Source of the DNA: Hymenobacter mucosus
GTDB lineage: Bacteria > Bacteroidota > Bacteroidia > Cytophagales > Hymenobacteraceae
Reading direction: 5' to 3'
Assembly (NCBI RefSeq): GCF_900188255.1
Contig: NZ_FZNS01000005.1
Coordinates: forward strand, 1-64,000
DNA length: 64,000 nucleotides
Shown here: one piece after another, positions 38,110 through 48,576 of the stretch
Numbering within the stretch: the stretch's first letter is position 1
Layout: each line of letters begins with the position of its first letter
Notes under the pieces: model-generated
Seen by the model: the letters and a program-made list of their open reading frames with translations, nothing else
What the model was told of the DNA's origin: nothing
Databases searched by the model: none
Program-made: the position numbers and the translations under genes

Positions 38110-40188
38110 ATGAAAACCCTTTTTCTAATCGTTCTGCTCCTGAGCCTCCCCGCCGGTTTGCGCGCCGAAGACGGCCATCAACTGTGGCTCCGCAAGCAAC
38201 AAGCGGCACCCGTTAAGGTGGTATCCTCCGCGAAAAACTCGGCCATAGTTGCTACGGCCAAGCAGGAGCTACAGCAAGGCTGGCGTGGAAAAGCTGGAGC
38301 GTCGGTGGCGCTGACTATTAAGAAAGATAAAGCCATTAAGTTCGATGGATTCCACCTCAGCCCGAACGGGGTGCAGGCTACTACGGAGGCGGGCCTATTG
38401 TACGGAGTGTTTGAGTTGCTGCGGCGCCAACAAACCGGGCAGGCGGTGTCAGATGCCCTCTCGAATCCCTCTTATGAGTACCGCCTCTTAAACCACTGGG
38501 ACAACCCCGATGGGTCGGTGGAGCGCGGGTATGCCGGGCAATCCATATTCTGGCGCAAAGACAACGCTTTGGTGACTACCGCCGAGGATAAAACCCGCTG
38601 GCAGGAATACGCCCGCGCCAATGCCTCCGTGGGTATCAATGGTGCCGTCATCAATAACGTCAACGCTTCTCAACTGATTTTGACGCCGGAGTACCTAGGC
38701 CGGGTGAAAGCCATTGCCGACGTATTCCGGCCGTATGGAGTGAAGGTGTATCTGGCGGTGAAGTTTACCTCGCCGGCATTACTGGGTGGCCTAAAGACTT
38801 CAGACCCCCTCGACCCGGCCGTGGCTACCTGGTGGCAGAGCAAGACCAAAGAAATTTACCGGCTCGTTCCGGACTTCGGCGGCTTTCTGGTGAAGGCCAG
38901 CAGTGAAGGTCAGCCCGGCCCCCAGGACTACGGCCGCACCCACGCCGATGGCGCCAACATGCTGGCCGACGCGGTAAGGCCCTATGGCGGAATAGTGATG
39001 TGGCGCGCCTTTGTGTACAGCCCCAATGATAAGGACCGGGCAAAACAGGCCTACAATGAGTTTGTGCCGTTGGATGGTAAATTTCGGGACAATGTCATCA
39101 TTCAGGTAAAAAACGGGCCGGTTGATTTCCAGCCCCGCGAGCCGTTCAGTCCGCTCTTCGGGGCGCTGAAGAAAACCTCCGTAATGCCTGAGTTTCAGAT
39201 AACTCAAGAGTACCTGGGGCACGCCATTGATTTGGTGTTCTTGTCCACGATGTGGGAGGAGTGCCTGCAAAGCGATACGTACCAAGCCGGGCCGGGCAGC
39301 ACGGTGGCCCGCTGCACCGATGGCCGCGTGTACCCGCAAAAGCACACGGCCATGGCCGGGGTATCTAACGTAGGCCTGGATACCAACTGGACCGGCCACG
39401 ATTTTGCCCAAGCCAACTGGTATGCCTTCGGCCGACTGGCCTGGAACAACACCCTCAAGAGTGCGCAGATAGCAGACGAGTGGCTTAAGCTCACGTTTTC
39501 TGGCGCCGCTGCTCCGCAAAGCGCCGCCCCGCAGTACGCCGCCGACTGGAATACTAATTTCCTGGGTCCGGTGAAGCAGATGATGCTGGATAGCCGGGAA
39601 GCCGCCGTGAACTACTCCATGCCGCTGGGCTTGCACCATATTATGTCGGCCACCCGTGGGCACTATGGCCCCGGGCCGTGGTGGGCACCACCCAAAATGC
39701 GCGCCGACTGGACGCCGCCCTACTACCACCAAGCCGACTCCGCGGGCGTGGGCTTCAACCGCACCACCACCGGCAGCAACGCGGTAAGCCAGTACCACGA
39801 GCCGTTGGCTTCTCAGTTTAACAATCCCCAAACCTGCCCCGATGAGTACTTACTGTGGTTCCATCACTTGCCGTGGAGTTTCAAGATGAAAAGCGGCCAT
39901 ACCCTGTGGGAAGAGTTGGGCTACCACTACGACAAGGGCGTGCAGCAGGTGCGCCAGTTTCAAAAAGTGTGGGACAAGGCTCAGCCCTACGTAGATGCGG
40001 AGCGGTTTGCCGTGGTGCAGTACAAACTGCGGAGCCAAAGCGGTAATGCTGTGCAGTGGAAAGATGCTTGCCTGCTGTACTTCCAACAGTTCAGCCACAT
40101 GCCACTACCCGCTACCATAGAGCCGCCGGCAAGTAATCTGGATGCCATTATCGCCAATGACATGCACCCAAGGGGGCAAGAGAATTAG
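38110..40188 (+). CDS. GH67 alpha-glucuronidase, copy 2
   Basis: A 692-residue exported enzyme (signal MKTLFLIVLLLSLPAGLRA) with the same three active-site blocks as the copy at 18399: KASSEGQPGPQDYGRTHADG, VKNGPVDFQPREP and ITQEYLG. Length and architecture are the same, but the two differ along their whole length, so this is not a recent duplication. It sits among arabinose- and acetyl-removing enzymes, while copy 1 sits next to uxuA. Different aldouronic acid sizes or expression conditions may separate them. A 181-base gap with a small hairpin (gcctagccgctaggc) follows. Confidence 0.93.
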   Translation: MKTLFLIVLLLSLPAGLRAEDGHQLWLRKQQAAPVKVVSSAKNSAIVATAKQELQQGWRGKAGASVALTIKKDKAIKFDGFHLSPNGVQATTEAGLLYGVFELLRRQQTGQAVSDALSNPSYEYRLLNHWDNPDGSVERGYAGQSIFWRKDNALVTTAEDKTRWQEYARANASVGINGAVINNVNASQLILTPEYLGRVKAIADVFRPYGVKVYLAVKFTSPALLGGLKTSDPLDPAVATWWQSKTKEIYRLVPDFGGFLVKASSEGQPGPQDYGRTHADGANMLADAVRPYGGIVMWRAFVYSPNDKDRAKQAYNEFVPLDGKFRDNVIIQVKNGPVDFQPREPFSPLFGALKKTSVMPEFQITQEYLGHAIDLVFLSTMWEECLQSDTYQAGPGSTVARCTDGRVYPQKHTAMAGVSNVGLDTNWTGHDFAQANWYAFGRLAWNNTLKSAQIADEWLKLTFSGAAAPQSAAPQYAADWNTNFLGPVKQMMLDSREAAVNYSMPLGLHHIMSATRGHYGPGPWWAPPKMRADWTPPYYHQADSAGVGFNRTTTGSNAVSQYHEPLASQFNNPQTCPDEYLLWFHHLPWSFKMKSGHTLWEELGYHYDKGVQQVRQFQKVWDKAQPYVDAERFAVVQYKLRSQSGNAVQWKDACLLYFQQFSHMPLPATIEPPASNLDAIIANDMHPRGQEN

Positions 40189-40369
40189 CGGCCTGCCAAG
40201 ATGAGTTCCCTGTCAGAGGTTTAGTCCGCTATACCACCTGAAGCCCGCTCTAACAATCAGGGTGTGGGCACTGCCTAGCCGCTAGGCCTGGTTTACCTGG
40301 TTCGCCGTCTGGTTCAGGCCACGGACCACGAGGCAAATCCAACGTTACATGTATTAATCAACCCCTCAA

Positions 40370-42382
40370 ATGATGCATCCCCTTTTTTCTGGCACCTTGC
40401 TTCCTGGGCCAGTTACCCTGGGTCGGAAAGGCCTGTTGCTGGCGTTACTCGGCAGTTGTTTGCTGACACCCACCCAAACTACTGCGCAAGTGCGCCTGCC
40501 AAAGCTGGTCAGCAACGGAATGGTGCTGCAACGCGACACGAAGGTGAACATTTGGGGCTGGGCCAAACCCAGCGAGAAAGTTGCCTTGAAGTTCAACGGG
40601 AAAACCTACCAAGCTACCACTGGTGCCGACGGCAAATGGCAGATCAGTCTGCCTGCACTGAAAGCTGGTGGGCCGTACCAGATGGATATTACAGCCAGCA
40701 ACCGTATCACGCTGAAGGACGTGCTGGTGGGCGACGTGTGGCTCTGCTCGGGGCAGTCGAACATGGAAACGCCCATGAGCCGAGTACGCGACAAGTACCC
40801 GCAGGAAGTAGCCCAGGCCAATAACCCGCGCATCCGACAGTTTAACGTGCCGCTAACCTACGCCTTCAGCGGACCACAAACCGACCTGACGGGTGGTTCC
40901 TGGGTGGCCGCCGACCCGCAAAGTATCCTGCAGTTTTCAGCGGTGGCCTACTTCTTCGCTAAGGAGATAAGCGCAAAATACCAGGTGCCGGTAGGTATTA
41001 TTAAGGATGCAGTGGGCGGCTCACCGGCCGAGGCTTGGCTGAGCGCCGGGGCGCTCAAGCAGTTCCCCACGTACGAGCAGCAGGGCGCTAAGTACCGAGA
41101 CAGTGCCCTGGTAGCTGGTATCAAGCAGCGGGAAGGCGCCGCCGTAGCCGACTGGTATAAGCGCCTGCATCAAACCGATCAGGGCGAAGCACCAGGTCAG
41201 ACTAAGTGGTCGGCGGTGGGCTATGATGCCAGCGGCTGGGCTTCTATGAATGTGCCGGGCTACTGGGCCGATCAAACACCGCTGGGCCCTGTGAATGGCG
41301 TGGTGTGGTTTCGGAAAGAGGTAGAGGTGCCTGCCAGTATGGTAGGCAAACCGGCCCGCTTAGAGCTAGGTACGCTGGTTGACGCCGACTCTACCTACAT
41401 CAATGGCCAACTTGTAGGCACTACGGGCTACCAGTACCCACCCCGCAAGTACGACTTTGCGCCCGGCGTACTTAAGGCCGGCAAAAACGTGATAGTTGTG
41501 CGGCTGATTAGCAACGGAGGCCGTGGAGGCTTTACGATGGGTAAAAGTTACCAGCTCACCAGTGGCGGGCAGACCATTGACCTGCGCGGACCGTGGCAGT
41601 ACAAGCTAGGCGCCACCATGTCGCCCACGCCCGGTACTACTACCTTTCAATACCAACCCGGAGGACTGTATAATGGCATGATTGCGCCCGTGCTGCCGTA
41701 CGCTGTAAAAGGCGTGCTCTGGTACCAGGGCGAGTCGAATGCTGGCCACCCGGAGGATTACCAGTCCCTGCTTTCCTCCCTAATCACCGACTGGCGGCAG
41801 CAAATGCGGCGCCCCAACCTGCCCTTCGTGTACGCGCAGCTACCCAACTTCATGGCCGTGAGGAAGGAGCCCAGCGAGAGTGGTTGGGCGGCCCTGCGTG
41901 ATGCGCAGCGCCGCACGCTGGCCGTGCCTAATACGGGTATGGCAGTGCTCCTGGATGTGGGCGAGTGGAACGATATTCACCCCCTTGATAAGCAGACAGT
42001 AGGCCACCGCCTGGCGCTGGCCGCGCAATCAGTGGCCTACGGCGAGAAGAAGATTGTGGGCATGGGGCCCCTGTACCAGTCGATGCAGGTGAACGGCAAC
42101 AAAGCCACGATTTCTTTCACCAACACGGGTAGCGGTCTGGTAGCAAAGGGCGGCGACAACTTGCAGTACTTTGCTATTGCAGGTGCCGACAAGAAGTACG
42201 TTTGGGCTAACGCCAAAATTGAAGGCAACAAGGTAGTAGTCTGGAGCGACCAGGTACCGCAGCCCGTATCGGTGCGCTACGCTTGGGCCGACAACCCCGA
42301 GGGCACTAAGCTCTACAATAAGGAAGGATTACCAGCTTCTACCTTCCAGGCCAGCGTGTCGGCAACCGCACCAGCTCAATAA
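40370..42382 (+). CDS. Sialate O-acetylesterase-family (SASA) xylan acetyl esterase
   Basis: A 670-residue exported SGNH-type esterase (signal to about TTAQ). The nucleophile block is DVWLCSGQSNMETPM (near 125) and the catalytic His block is EWNDIHPLDKQTVGHRLA. A galactose-binding-like beta-sandwich is inserted at about 295-395 (WFRKEVEVP..LVDADSTYINGQLVG). In plant-glycan loci this family deacetylates xylan, including 2-O-acetyl next to methylglucuronate. That role fits the neighbouring GH67 and GH115 genes but is inferred. Tandem ATGs at 40370 and 40373 cannot be told apart. Confidence 0.87.
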   Translation: MMHPLFSGTLLPGPVTLGRKGLLLALLGSCLLTPTQTTAQVRLPKLVSNGMVLQRDTKVNIWGWAKPSEKVALKFNGKTYQATTGADGKWQISLPALKAGGPYQMDITASNRITLKDVLVGDVWLCSGQSNMETPMSRVRDKYPQEVAQANNPRIRQFNVPLTYAFSGPQTDLTGGSWVAADPQSILQFSAVAYFFAKEISAKYQVPVGIIKDAVGGSPAEAWLSAGALKQFPTYEQQGAKYRDSALVAGIKQREGAAVADWYKRLHQTDQGEAPGQTKWSAVGYDASGWASMNVPGYWADQTPLGPVNGVVWFRKEVEVPASMVGKPARLELGTLVDADSTYINGQLVGTTGYQYPPRKYDFAPGVLKAGKNVIVVRLISNGGRGGFTMGKSYQLTSGGQTIDLRGPWQYKLGATMSPTPGTTTFQYQPGGLYNGMIAPVLPYAVKGVLWYQGESNAGHPEDYQSLLSSLITDWRQQMRRPNLPFVYAQLPNFMAVRKEPSESGWAALRDAQRRTLAVPNTGMAVLLDVGEWNDIHPLDKQTVGHRLALAAQSVAYGEKKIVGMGPLYQSMQVNGNKATISFTNTGSGLVAKGGDNLQYFAIAGADKKYVWANAKIEGNKVVVWSDQVPQPVSVRYAWADNPEGTKLYNKEGLPASTFQASVSATAPAQ

Positions 42383-42552
42383 AAACCGGCTACCGCTCCG
42401 GGGGGCTACCCCTCTTACCTGTTCGACCTTGCTTGTAGTGCGCTGAATTCAAGCGCGTATCCGCCTTGTGCAGCGCATTCCTGTTGCCGGTTTTTCCGTG
42501 TACCTGCTATTGCTACGCGCTGCCTGCCTCATACTTCCACCTTTCCCACCAT

Positions 42553-44736
42553 ATGAAGAAACGTTTGCTTTTCTCCGGCTTCCTGGCCTGTCTGAGCTTA
42601 TCGGGCCAAGCCCAACAAGCCCCAGCCGCCTACCTCGACCCCTCTAAGCCTGTCAGTGTGCGGGTGCGAGACCTGCTTTCGCGCCTCACCCTAGAAGAAA
42701 AGGCCGATCAGATGATGTACAACAGCAAGGCCATTGAGCGGCTAAATATCCCGGCGTACAACTGGTGGAACGAGGCCCTGCACGGGGTAGGGCGGGCTGG
42801 TGCGGCCACTGTATTTCCGCAGGCCATTGGGCTCGGAGCCAGCTTCGATGATGACTTGGCGCTACGCGTATCTACAGCCATTTCCGACGAGGCGCGGGCC
42901 ATGTACAATGCCGCCGTGGCTAAGGGCTACCGCCAGCAGTATAGCGGCCTTACTTTTTGGACCCCCAACATCAACATCTTCCGCGACCCTCGGTGGGGAA
43001 GGGGGCAGGAAACCTACGGTGAGGACCCAACCCTTACGGGGCGCCTGGGGGTAGCATTTGTGAAGGGCTTGCAGGGCCCCGACCCGCAGCACCTGAAAGT
43101 AGCCGCTTGCGCCAAGCACTTTGCCGTGCACAGCGGCCCCGAAAAGCTCCGGCACGAGTTCAACGCAGTAGCCTCGCCCCAGGATTTGCAGGAAACCTAC
43201 CTGCCCGCTTTCAAGCAGTTGGTGGATGCAAATGTGGAAGCCGTAATGTGCGCCTACAACGCCACCAATGGAGAGCCGTGCTGCGGTAATACCTACTTGC
43301 TGCAGGATGTGCTGCGCAAGCAGTGGGGCTTCCGGGGCCATATTGTGTCAGACTGCTGGGCGCTGGTGGATTTTTACCAGGGGCATAAGGTGGTGAAAAC
43401 ACCGGCAGAAGCGGCCGCGCTGGCCTTGCAACGGGGCGTAAACCTGAACTGTGGTAGCGTGTATCCCTACCTGCCCGAGGCCGTGAAGAAGGGCCTGACG
43501 ACGGAGGCGCAGATGGATAGCTCCCTGGCCATTCTGCTGCGGACCAAGTTCAAACTGGGTCTGTTCGACGCCCCCGGTAGCAGCCCCTACGACAAGCTGT
43601 CTACGGACGTCATCAACAGTCCCAAGCACCGTGCCCTGGCCCGGGAGGCTGCGCAAAAGTCTATTGTGCTGCTCAAGAACAACGGCGTGCTACCTCTGCG
43701 CAACGACTTAGCGAAATACTTCGTGACGGGCCCCAACGCGGCGAATCTGGATGCTCTGCTTGGTAATTACTACGGCGTCAACCCGGAGATGAAGACCATT
43801 CTGGAAGGCCTGGTGGCGGGCGTGAGCCCTGCCAGCCAAATGCAGTACCGCCCCGGCGCCCTACTCGACCGGCCTAACCAAAACGGCGTAGACTGGGTAA
43901 GCGGCACGGCCCGCACCTCCGACGCTACGTTTGTGGTGCTGGGCATCAATGGGCTGCTGGAAGGAGAAGAGGGCGAATCCATTGCTTCCCCATCCTTCGG
44001 CGACCGGCTCGATTACAACCTGCCCCAAAATCAGATTGACTTCCTGCGGGGCTTACGCAAAAACAATCAGCAGCCCTTGGTAGCCATCATCACCGGAGGC
44101 AGCCCCATGAACCTAGCGGAAGTACACGAGCTGGCCGACGCGGTAGTTCTGGCTTGGTACCCCGGCCAGGAAGGCGGCAACGCCGTGGCCGACATCGTAT
44201 TTGGGAAAGTGTCGCCTTCAGGCAAGCTACCCATTACCTTCCCCAAGAGCCTCGATCAGCTGCCCGCCTATGAAAGCTACGGCATGCTGGGCCGCACCTA
44301 CCGCTACATGACCCAGGAACCACTGTACCCCTTCGGCTACGGCCTGAGCTACGCCAAGTTTGAGTACGGCACCCTGAAGCTGCCCAAGAAGGCAGCTAAG
44401 AACAAGCCCGTAGAAGTGGAAGCCACCGTGCGCAATACTGGCAAAATGGCTGGGGAAGAAGTGGTGCAGCTTTACCTGACGCACACGCCCCGCCAAGGCC
44501 AGCAGATTCCGCGCTACGCTCTCAAAAATTTCCGGCGGGTGGCGTTGCAGCCTGGTGCCAGCACTACGGTCAAGTTCACGCTCACGCCTGAGCAACTGGC
44601 TCTGATTGATGCCCAAGGCAAATCGGTGGCTCCTACGGGCCCGGTAACCATTGCGGTGGGTGGGTCCCTACCCTCGGCGCGTAGCCAAACCCTTGGAGCT
44701 AGCAAGCCCGCTACGGCTACCCTTGCGGTGCGCTAA
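42553..44736 (+). CDS. GH3 beta-xylosidase/beta-glucosidase
   Basis: A 727-residue exported enzyme (signal MKKRLLFSGFLACLSLSGQAQ). WNEALHGVGRAG and IFRDPRWGRGQETYGEDP are typical of the xylosidase branch of GH3. KHFAVHSGPE is a sugar-binding block and VSDCWALVDFY holds the Asp nucleophile. The C-terminal third has the alpha/beta sandwich and a fibronectin-III-like domain (GEEVVQLYLTHTP). The frame is open upstream to 42466, but the ATG at 42553 gives the signal peptide. It is the last gene of the long enzyme run and would finish xylo-oligosaccharides to xylose in the periplasm. Confidence 0.92.
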   Translation: MKKRLLFSGFLACLSLSGQAQQAPAAYLDPSKPVSVRVRDLLSRLTLEEKADQMMYNSKAIERLNIPAYNWWNEALHGVGRAGAATVFPQAIGLGASFDDDLALRVSTAISDEARAMYNAAVAKGYRQQYSGLTFWTPNINIFRDPRWGRGQETYGEDPTLTGRLGVAFVKGLQGPDPQHLKVAACAKHFAVHSGPEKLRHEFNAVASPQDLQETYLPAFKQLVDANVEAVMCAYNATNGEPCCGNTYLLQDVLRKQWGFRGHIVSDCWALVDFYQGHKVVKTPAEAAALALQRGVNLNCGSVYPYLPEAVKKGLTTEAQMDSSLAILLRTKFKLGLFDAPGSSPYDKLSTDVINSPKHRALAREAAQKSIVLLKNNGVLPLRNDLAKYFVTGPNAANLDALLGNYYGVNPEMKTILEGLVAGVSPASQMQYRPGALLDRPNQNGVDWVSGTARTSDATFVVLGINGLLEGEEGESIASPSFGDRLDYNLPQNQIDFLRGLRKNNQQPLVAIITGGSPMNLAEVHELADAVVLAWYPGQEGGNAVADIVFGKVSPSGKLPITFPKSLDQLPAYESYGMLGRTYRYMTQEPLYPFGYGLSYAKFEYGTLKLPKKAAKNKPVEVEATVRNTGKMAGEEVVQLYLTHTPRQGQQIPRYALKNFRRVALQPGASTTVKFTLTPEQLALIDAQGKSVAPTGPVTIAVGGSLPSARSQTLGASKPATATLAVR

Positions 44737-45518
44737 AGGTGCCCTTTTCCCAAGCTGTCAACTCTTCCTCCATGCTCTTTGCTCGGGTCTTCCGCGCGTC
44801 TGGCGGCCACCGTTGCCTCTTCTGCCTACCAGCACTAGCCAGGGTTCCATAGTACTGGCTGGTGCTAGCAGGCCACAACATTGGCGTGCGCAATAACCAT
44901 ACACTTCTGCGCAACCCCTCGGCCAGTAAGTGCTTCACCCTCTGCAGTACCAACCAGCTTACGAAGGTGCGCGTATTGGATGTACAAGGATGCTCGGTGC
45001 GAGGGTCATCAAGGAGCTGTGGACTTGTAGTTGTTGGTAGTAGTTGGGGTAAGTGCTAGTCAATTGATTGAAGGACAATGTATTACTACTGAAAAAGTGT
45101 GCGCGCAGCAATACAACGAGGCACTGCCGATGATAAGAAATATAGATGACGTCGAATAGAATTTTTCCTTCCAAGGAGTTTGGCGTCACAAAACCGGCAG
45201 ACCCCGCCGGTTTTTGACTATTTGGATAATAAGTACGAAAATAAATTTGCCTGCCTCTACCTATCGAAAACGTTTCCGAAAACGGTTTCGGTATTTTTAT
45301 TACGAATGCAAGGCGCTGAAGCCTATTTCGGGTGAAAGGTGTGTAGGTACTTACTGTATATTCGAGAAACAATAGTCTGATCTAGTCCTTGGGATACGCT
45401 CAGGTAGCCACGGTTTGAAAACTGTATTGTGTAGGATGAAATAGAATTATTTCGTTCCGTGGTATTGTCCCGACGTTGATGCCCCCGCCCACTTCCTCTC
45501 GCCTGAAACTACTCTCTC
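44737..45518. other. 782-base intergenic region before xylB
   Basis: A long AT-richer spacer. It contains a hairpin at 44824-44873 (imperfect arms, about 88 bases after the GH3 stop, probable terminator) and the second double operator at 45263-45292, 227 bases before xylB. Open frames on both strands here look non-coding. A TATATTCG (45356-45363) is a possible weak -7 box for the xylB operon. Confidence 0.55.
45263..45292. promoter_or_regulatory. Second double LacI-type operator, before xylB
   Basis: Matches the operator at 16911-16940 at 27 of 30 positions and is followed by the same ATTTTTATT. Half sites are CGAAAACGTTTCCG and CGAAAACGGTTTCG, overlapping as in the first copy. The shared text starts a little earlier (ACCTAYCG), so the conserved block is about 40 bases. 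It very likely binds the same zinc-ribbon LacI-type regulator. Confidence 0.82.
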
Positions 45519-47042
45519 ATGAAATACCTGCTCGGCTATGATATCGGCAGCTCTTCTATAAAAGTAGCCCTGCTGGATGCCACTACTGGCCGCTGCCTGG
45601 CCAGCGTTACTTCACCGAAAACGGAAATGGAAATCTCGGCCCCCATGGTGGGTTGGGCGGAGCAGCGCCCGGAGCGTTGGTGGCAGGAGGTTGTAAACGC
45701 TACCCACCAAATCAAAGCCGAATACGGGTTCGATACTTCCCTGGTAGCCGGCATTGGCATCACCTACCAAATGCACGGCTTGGTGCTGGTAGATAAGGCC
45801 GGCAAGGTATTGCGTCCCGCCATCATCTGGTGCGACAGCCGCGCCGTAGACTTTGGCAACCAGGCCTTCGAGGGGTTGGGGGAAGACTTCTGCCTAAACA
45901 GCTTCCTCAACTCGCCCGGCAACTTCACAGCTTCCAAGCTGAAGTGGGTGAAAGAAAACGAGCCCGACCTGTACGAGCAGATTGACAAAATTCAGTTGCC
46001 AGGTGATTACATTGCTTTCCAGATGACGGGGCGCCTGTGCACCACCATCTCGGGCCTCTCGGAAGGCGTGTTCTGGAACTTCCGGGAGCAGGCCATTGCG
46101 CAAGACCTGCTGGACTACTACGGCATCAGCCGCGACCTGCTGCCCGAAGTAGTAGACACCTTTGCCGAGCAGGGGCGCCTCACGCCCGAAGCTGCCCAGG
46201 AACTGGGCCTTACGGCCGGGACGCCCATCTGCTACCGCGCCGGCGACCAGCCCAACAACGCCTTTTCGCTCAACGTACTGCAGCCCGGCGAAATAGCGGC
46301 TACGGCGGGCACGTCTGGCGTAGTATACGGCATCAGCGACCAGCCCGTGGTAGATTCCCGCTCCCGCGTGAATGCCTTTGTGCACGTGAACAGCACGCCC
46401 TCTCAACCTCGCAATGGCATGCTACTGTGCGTGAACGGAACGGGCATCTTGAACAGCTGGCTGCGCAAAGTGGTGGGCGAAATTTCTTACAACGAAATGA
46501 ACACCCTGGCCGCTACTGCCCCAGTAGGGGCCGAAGGACTGGTATTTCTGCCCTTCGGCAACGGGGCGGAGCGGGTGCTAGAAAACAGGCCTACTACCGC
46601 CGAGCTTCGGGGCCTGAGCTTTAATACCCACGGCCGCCAGCATGTGCTGCGCGCTGCGCAAGAGGGCATCGTCTTCGCCCTGAACTACGGCATGGACATC
46701 ATGCGTGAGTCAGGAGTACAGGTGCGCAAGGTGCGCGCCGGCAATGCCAACATGTTTCTGAGCCCACTATTCCGGGAGGCCTTCGTGAACTCCGGCAACG
46801 TGGAGCTGGAACTCTACAATACTGATGCCGCCCAAGGCGCCGCGCGCGGCGCTGGGATTGGCGCGGGCGTATACGCTAGTGCCGCCGAGGCATTTGCAGG
46901 CCTAGAGCGCATTCTCACGCTAGAGCCTAAGCCCAGCTTGCAAGACCAGTACCAGGCCGCTTACGGTCATTGGAACCATACACTACAACAAGTTTTAGGT
47001 CACTCAACCACCCAATCGCATGTCAACCAGCACGCTTTCTAA
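45519..47042 (+). CDS. xylB: Xylulokinase
   Basis: A 507-residue FGGY-family kinase, phosphorylating D-xylulose to xylulose 5-phosphate in the cytoplasm. The N-terminal phosphate loop is [14 protein letters not shown], followed by the MHGLVLVD sugar-binding block (with YQ before it), WCDSRA, the catalytic Asp in [11 protein letters not shown], and [10 protein letters not shown]. Length is normal. Its last 23 bases overlap the start of xylA, so the two are translationally linked. An operator lies upstream. Confidence 0.94.
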   Translation: MKYLLGYDIGSSSIKVALLDATTGRCLASVTSPKTEMEISAPMVGWAEQRPERWWQEVVNATHQIKAEYGFDTSLVAGIGITYQMHGLVLVDKAGKVLRPAIIWCDSRAVDFGNQAFEGLGEDFCLNSFLNSPGNFTASKLKWVKENEPDLYEQIDKIQLPGDYIAFQMTGRLCTTISGLSEGVFWNFREQAIAQDLLDYYGISRDLLPEVVDTFAEQGRLTPEAAQELGLTAGTPICYRAGDQPNNAFSLNVLQPGEIAATAGTSGVVYGISDQPVVDSRSRVNAFVHVNSTPSQPRNGMLLCVNGTGILNSWLRKVVGEISYNEMNTLAATAPVGAEGLVFLPFGNGAERVLENRPTTAELRGLSFNTHGRQHVLRAAQEGIVFALNYGMDIMRESGVQVRKVRAGNANMFLSPLFREAFVNSGNVELELYNTDAAQGAARGAGIGAGVYASAAEAFAGLERILTLEPKPSLQDQYQAAYGHWNHTLQQVLGHSTTQSHVNQHAF

Positions 47043-48351
47043 AACGGAATTTTTCAAGGGCATCGACACCATTAAGTTCGAAGGTCGGGAGTCAGACAAC
47101 CCACTGGCGTTTAAGTGGTACGACGAGAACCGCATTGTGGCCGGCAAAACCATGAAGGAGCACTTGCGCTTTGCCACTTCCTACTGGCACACCTTCACGG
47201 GCACCGGGGGCGACCCGTTCGGCCCCGGCACCAAGCAGTTTTCCTGGGACAGCAAGGGCGATATTCTGGGTCGCGCTTACGACAAGATGGATGCCGCCTT
47301 TGAGTTCTTCACCAAGCTGGGCACGCCTTACTACTGCTTTCACGACGTTGACCTGGTAGACGAAGGCGCATCGTTGAGCGAGTACGAGAGCAATCTGCAA
47401 GCCATTGTAGAGTACGCCAAGGAAAAGCAGCGCGAAACCGGTATTAAGCTGCTCTGGGGCACGGCCAACGTGTTTTCTAACCCGCGCTACATGAACGGGG
47501 CCAGCACTAACCCCGATTTTCAGGTAGTAGCCCACGCCGCTACCCAGGTGAAAAATGCCATTGATGCTACGATTGCCCTGGGCGGCGAAAACTACGTGTT
47601 CTGGGGTGGCCGCGAAGGCTACATGACCCTGCTGAACACGGACATGAAGCGCGAGCTAGCGCACATGGGCCGCTTCCTGACAATGGCGCGCGACTACGCT
47701 CGTCAGCAGGGCTTCAAGGGTAAATTCTTCATCGAGCCCAAGCCAGCCGAGCCCACCAAGCACCAGTATGACTTCGATGCTGCTACCGTTATTGGCTTCC
47801 TGAAGGAGTTCGGCCTGCAAGACGATTTCATGCTGAACCTGGAAGTAAACCACGCCACGCTGGCCGGCCATACTTTCCAGCACGAGCTACAGGTAGCCGC
47901 CGATGCGGGCCTGCTGGGCTCTATGGACGCCAACCGCGGCGACTACCAGAACGGCTGGGACACCGACCAGTTCCCCAACAACCTCAATGAGCTGACCGAG
48001 TCTATGCTCATCATTTTGGAGGCCGGCGGATTCCAGCACGGTGGCATCAACTTCGACGCCAAAACTCGGCGTAACTCTACCGACTTGGAGGATATCTTCA
48101 TTGCCCACATCAGTGGCATGGATACGTTTGCCCGCTCCTTGGTGGTAGCCAACGACATCCTGGAGAAGTCGCCTTACCGCAAGTTCCGTCAGGAGCGCTA
48201 CGCTTCGTTCGACTCGGGTGAGGGTGCCGCCTTTGAGAAAGGCCAGCTGACCTTAGAAGACCTGCGCACCATTGCGCACAAGTCGGGCGAGCCCACGCCC
48301 CGCAGCGGCAAGCAGGAGTGGTTGGAAAGCATTATTAACCAGTACATCTAA
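47020..48351 (+). CDS. xylA: Xylose isomerase
   Basis: A 443-residue cytoplasmic enzyme converting xylose to xylulose. Active-site blocks are [13 protein letters not shown] (catalytic His and Asp), [40 protein letters not shown] (metal-bridging Glu and Lys) and [13 protein letters not shown]. It belongs to the longer class II type, as usual in Bacteroidota. The ATG lies inside the end of xylB. A hairpin follows nine bases after the stop. Confidence 0.97.
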   Translation: MSTSTLSKTEFFKGIDTIKFEGRESDNPLAFKWYDENRIVAGKTMKEHLRFATSYWHTFTGTGGDPFGPGTKQFSWDSKGDILGRAYDKMDAAFEFFTKLGTPYYCFHDVDLVDEGASLSEYESNLQAIVEYAKEKQRETGIKLLWGTANVFSNPRYMNGASTNPDFQVVAHAATQVKNAIDATIALGGENYVFWGGREGYMTLLNTDMKRELAHMGRFLTMARDYARQQGFKGKFFIEPKPAEPTKHQYDFDAATVIGFLKEFGLQDDFMLNLEVNHATLAGHTFQHELQVAADAGLLGSMDANRGDYQNGWDTDQFPNNLNELTESMLIILEAGGFQHGGINFDAKTRRNSTDLEDIFIAHISGMDTFARSLVVANDILEKSPYRKFRQERYASFDSGEGAAFEKGQLTLEDLRTIAHKSGEPTPRSGKQEWLESIINQYI

Positions 48352-48359
48352 GCGTTTGC

Positions 48360-48428
48360 CAAACGAAACCGGCTGGCCTTCCATATGGGCGTGGGAACCC
48401 TAGGGGAGAGGCTGGCCGGTGCCGTTTG
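48360..48428 (+). terminator. Hairpin after xylA
   Basis: Arms caaacgaaaccggc (48360-48373) and gccggtgccgtttg (48415-48428) pair with two mismatches around a 41-base loop, nine bases after the xylA stop. It is a weak terminator or an mRNA 3' structure. Confidence 0.4.
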
Positions 48429-48576
48429 CGCGCCGGATGGGGGTAGCAGGGTAGGGCCTCGCTATCCTGCATGCCCGCAGCCAAAGCCTCCCGCTGTTGA
48501 TGAATGACGCATCGTCTTATATCGGCCGTGGGGGGCTTTGTATGTGTTTGCCCGAACTGAATCCTTTGTTCTGACT

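Noticed and set aside
38800..39831. 343-residue open frame on the minus strand
   Set aside because: Opposite to the second GH67 gene, whose catalytic motifs are complete. The frame has antisense-type composition.
44959..45372. 137-residue minus-strand frame before xylB
   Set aside because: It covers the second operator and its composition follows the AT-rich regulatory DNA.
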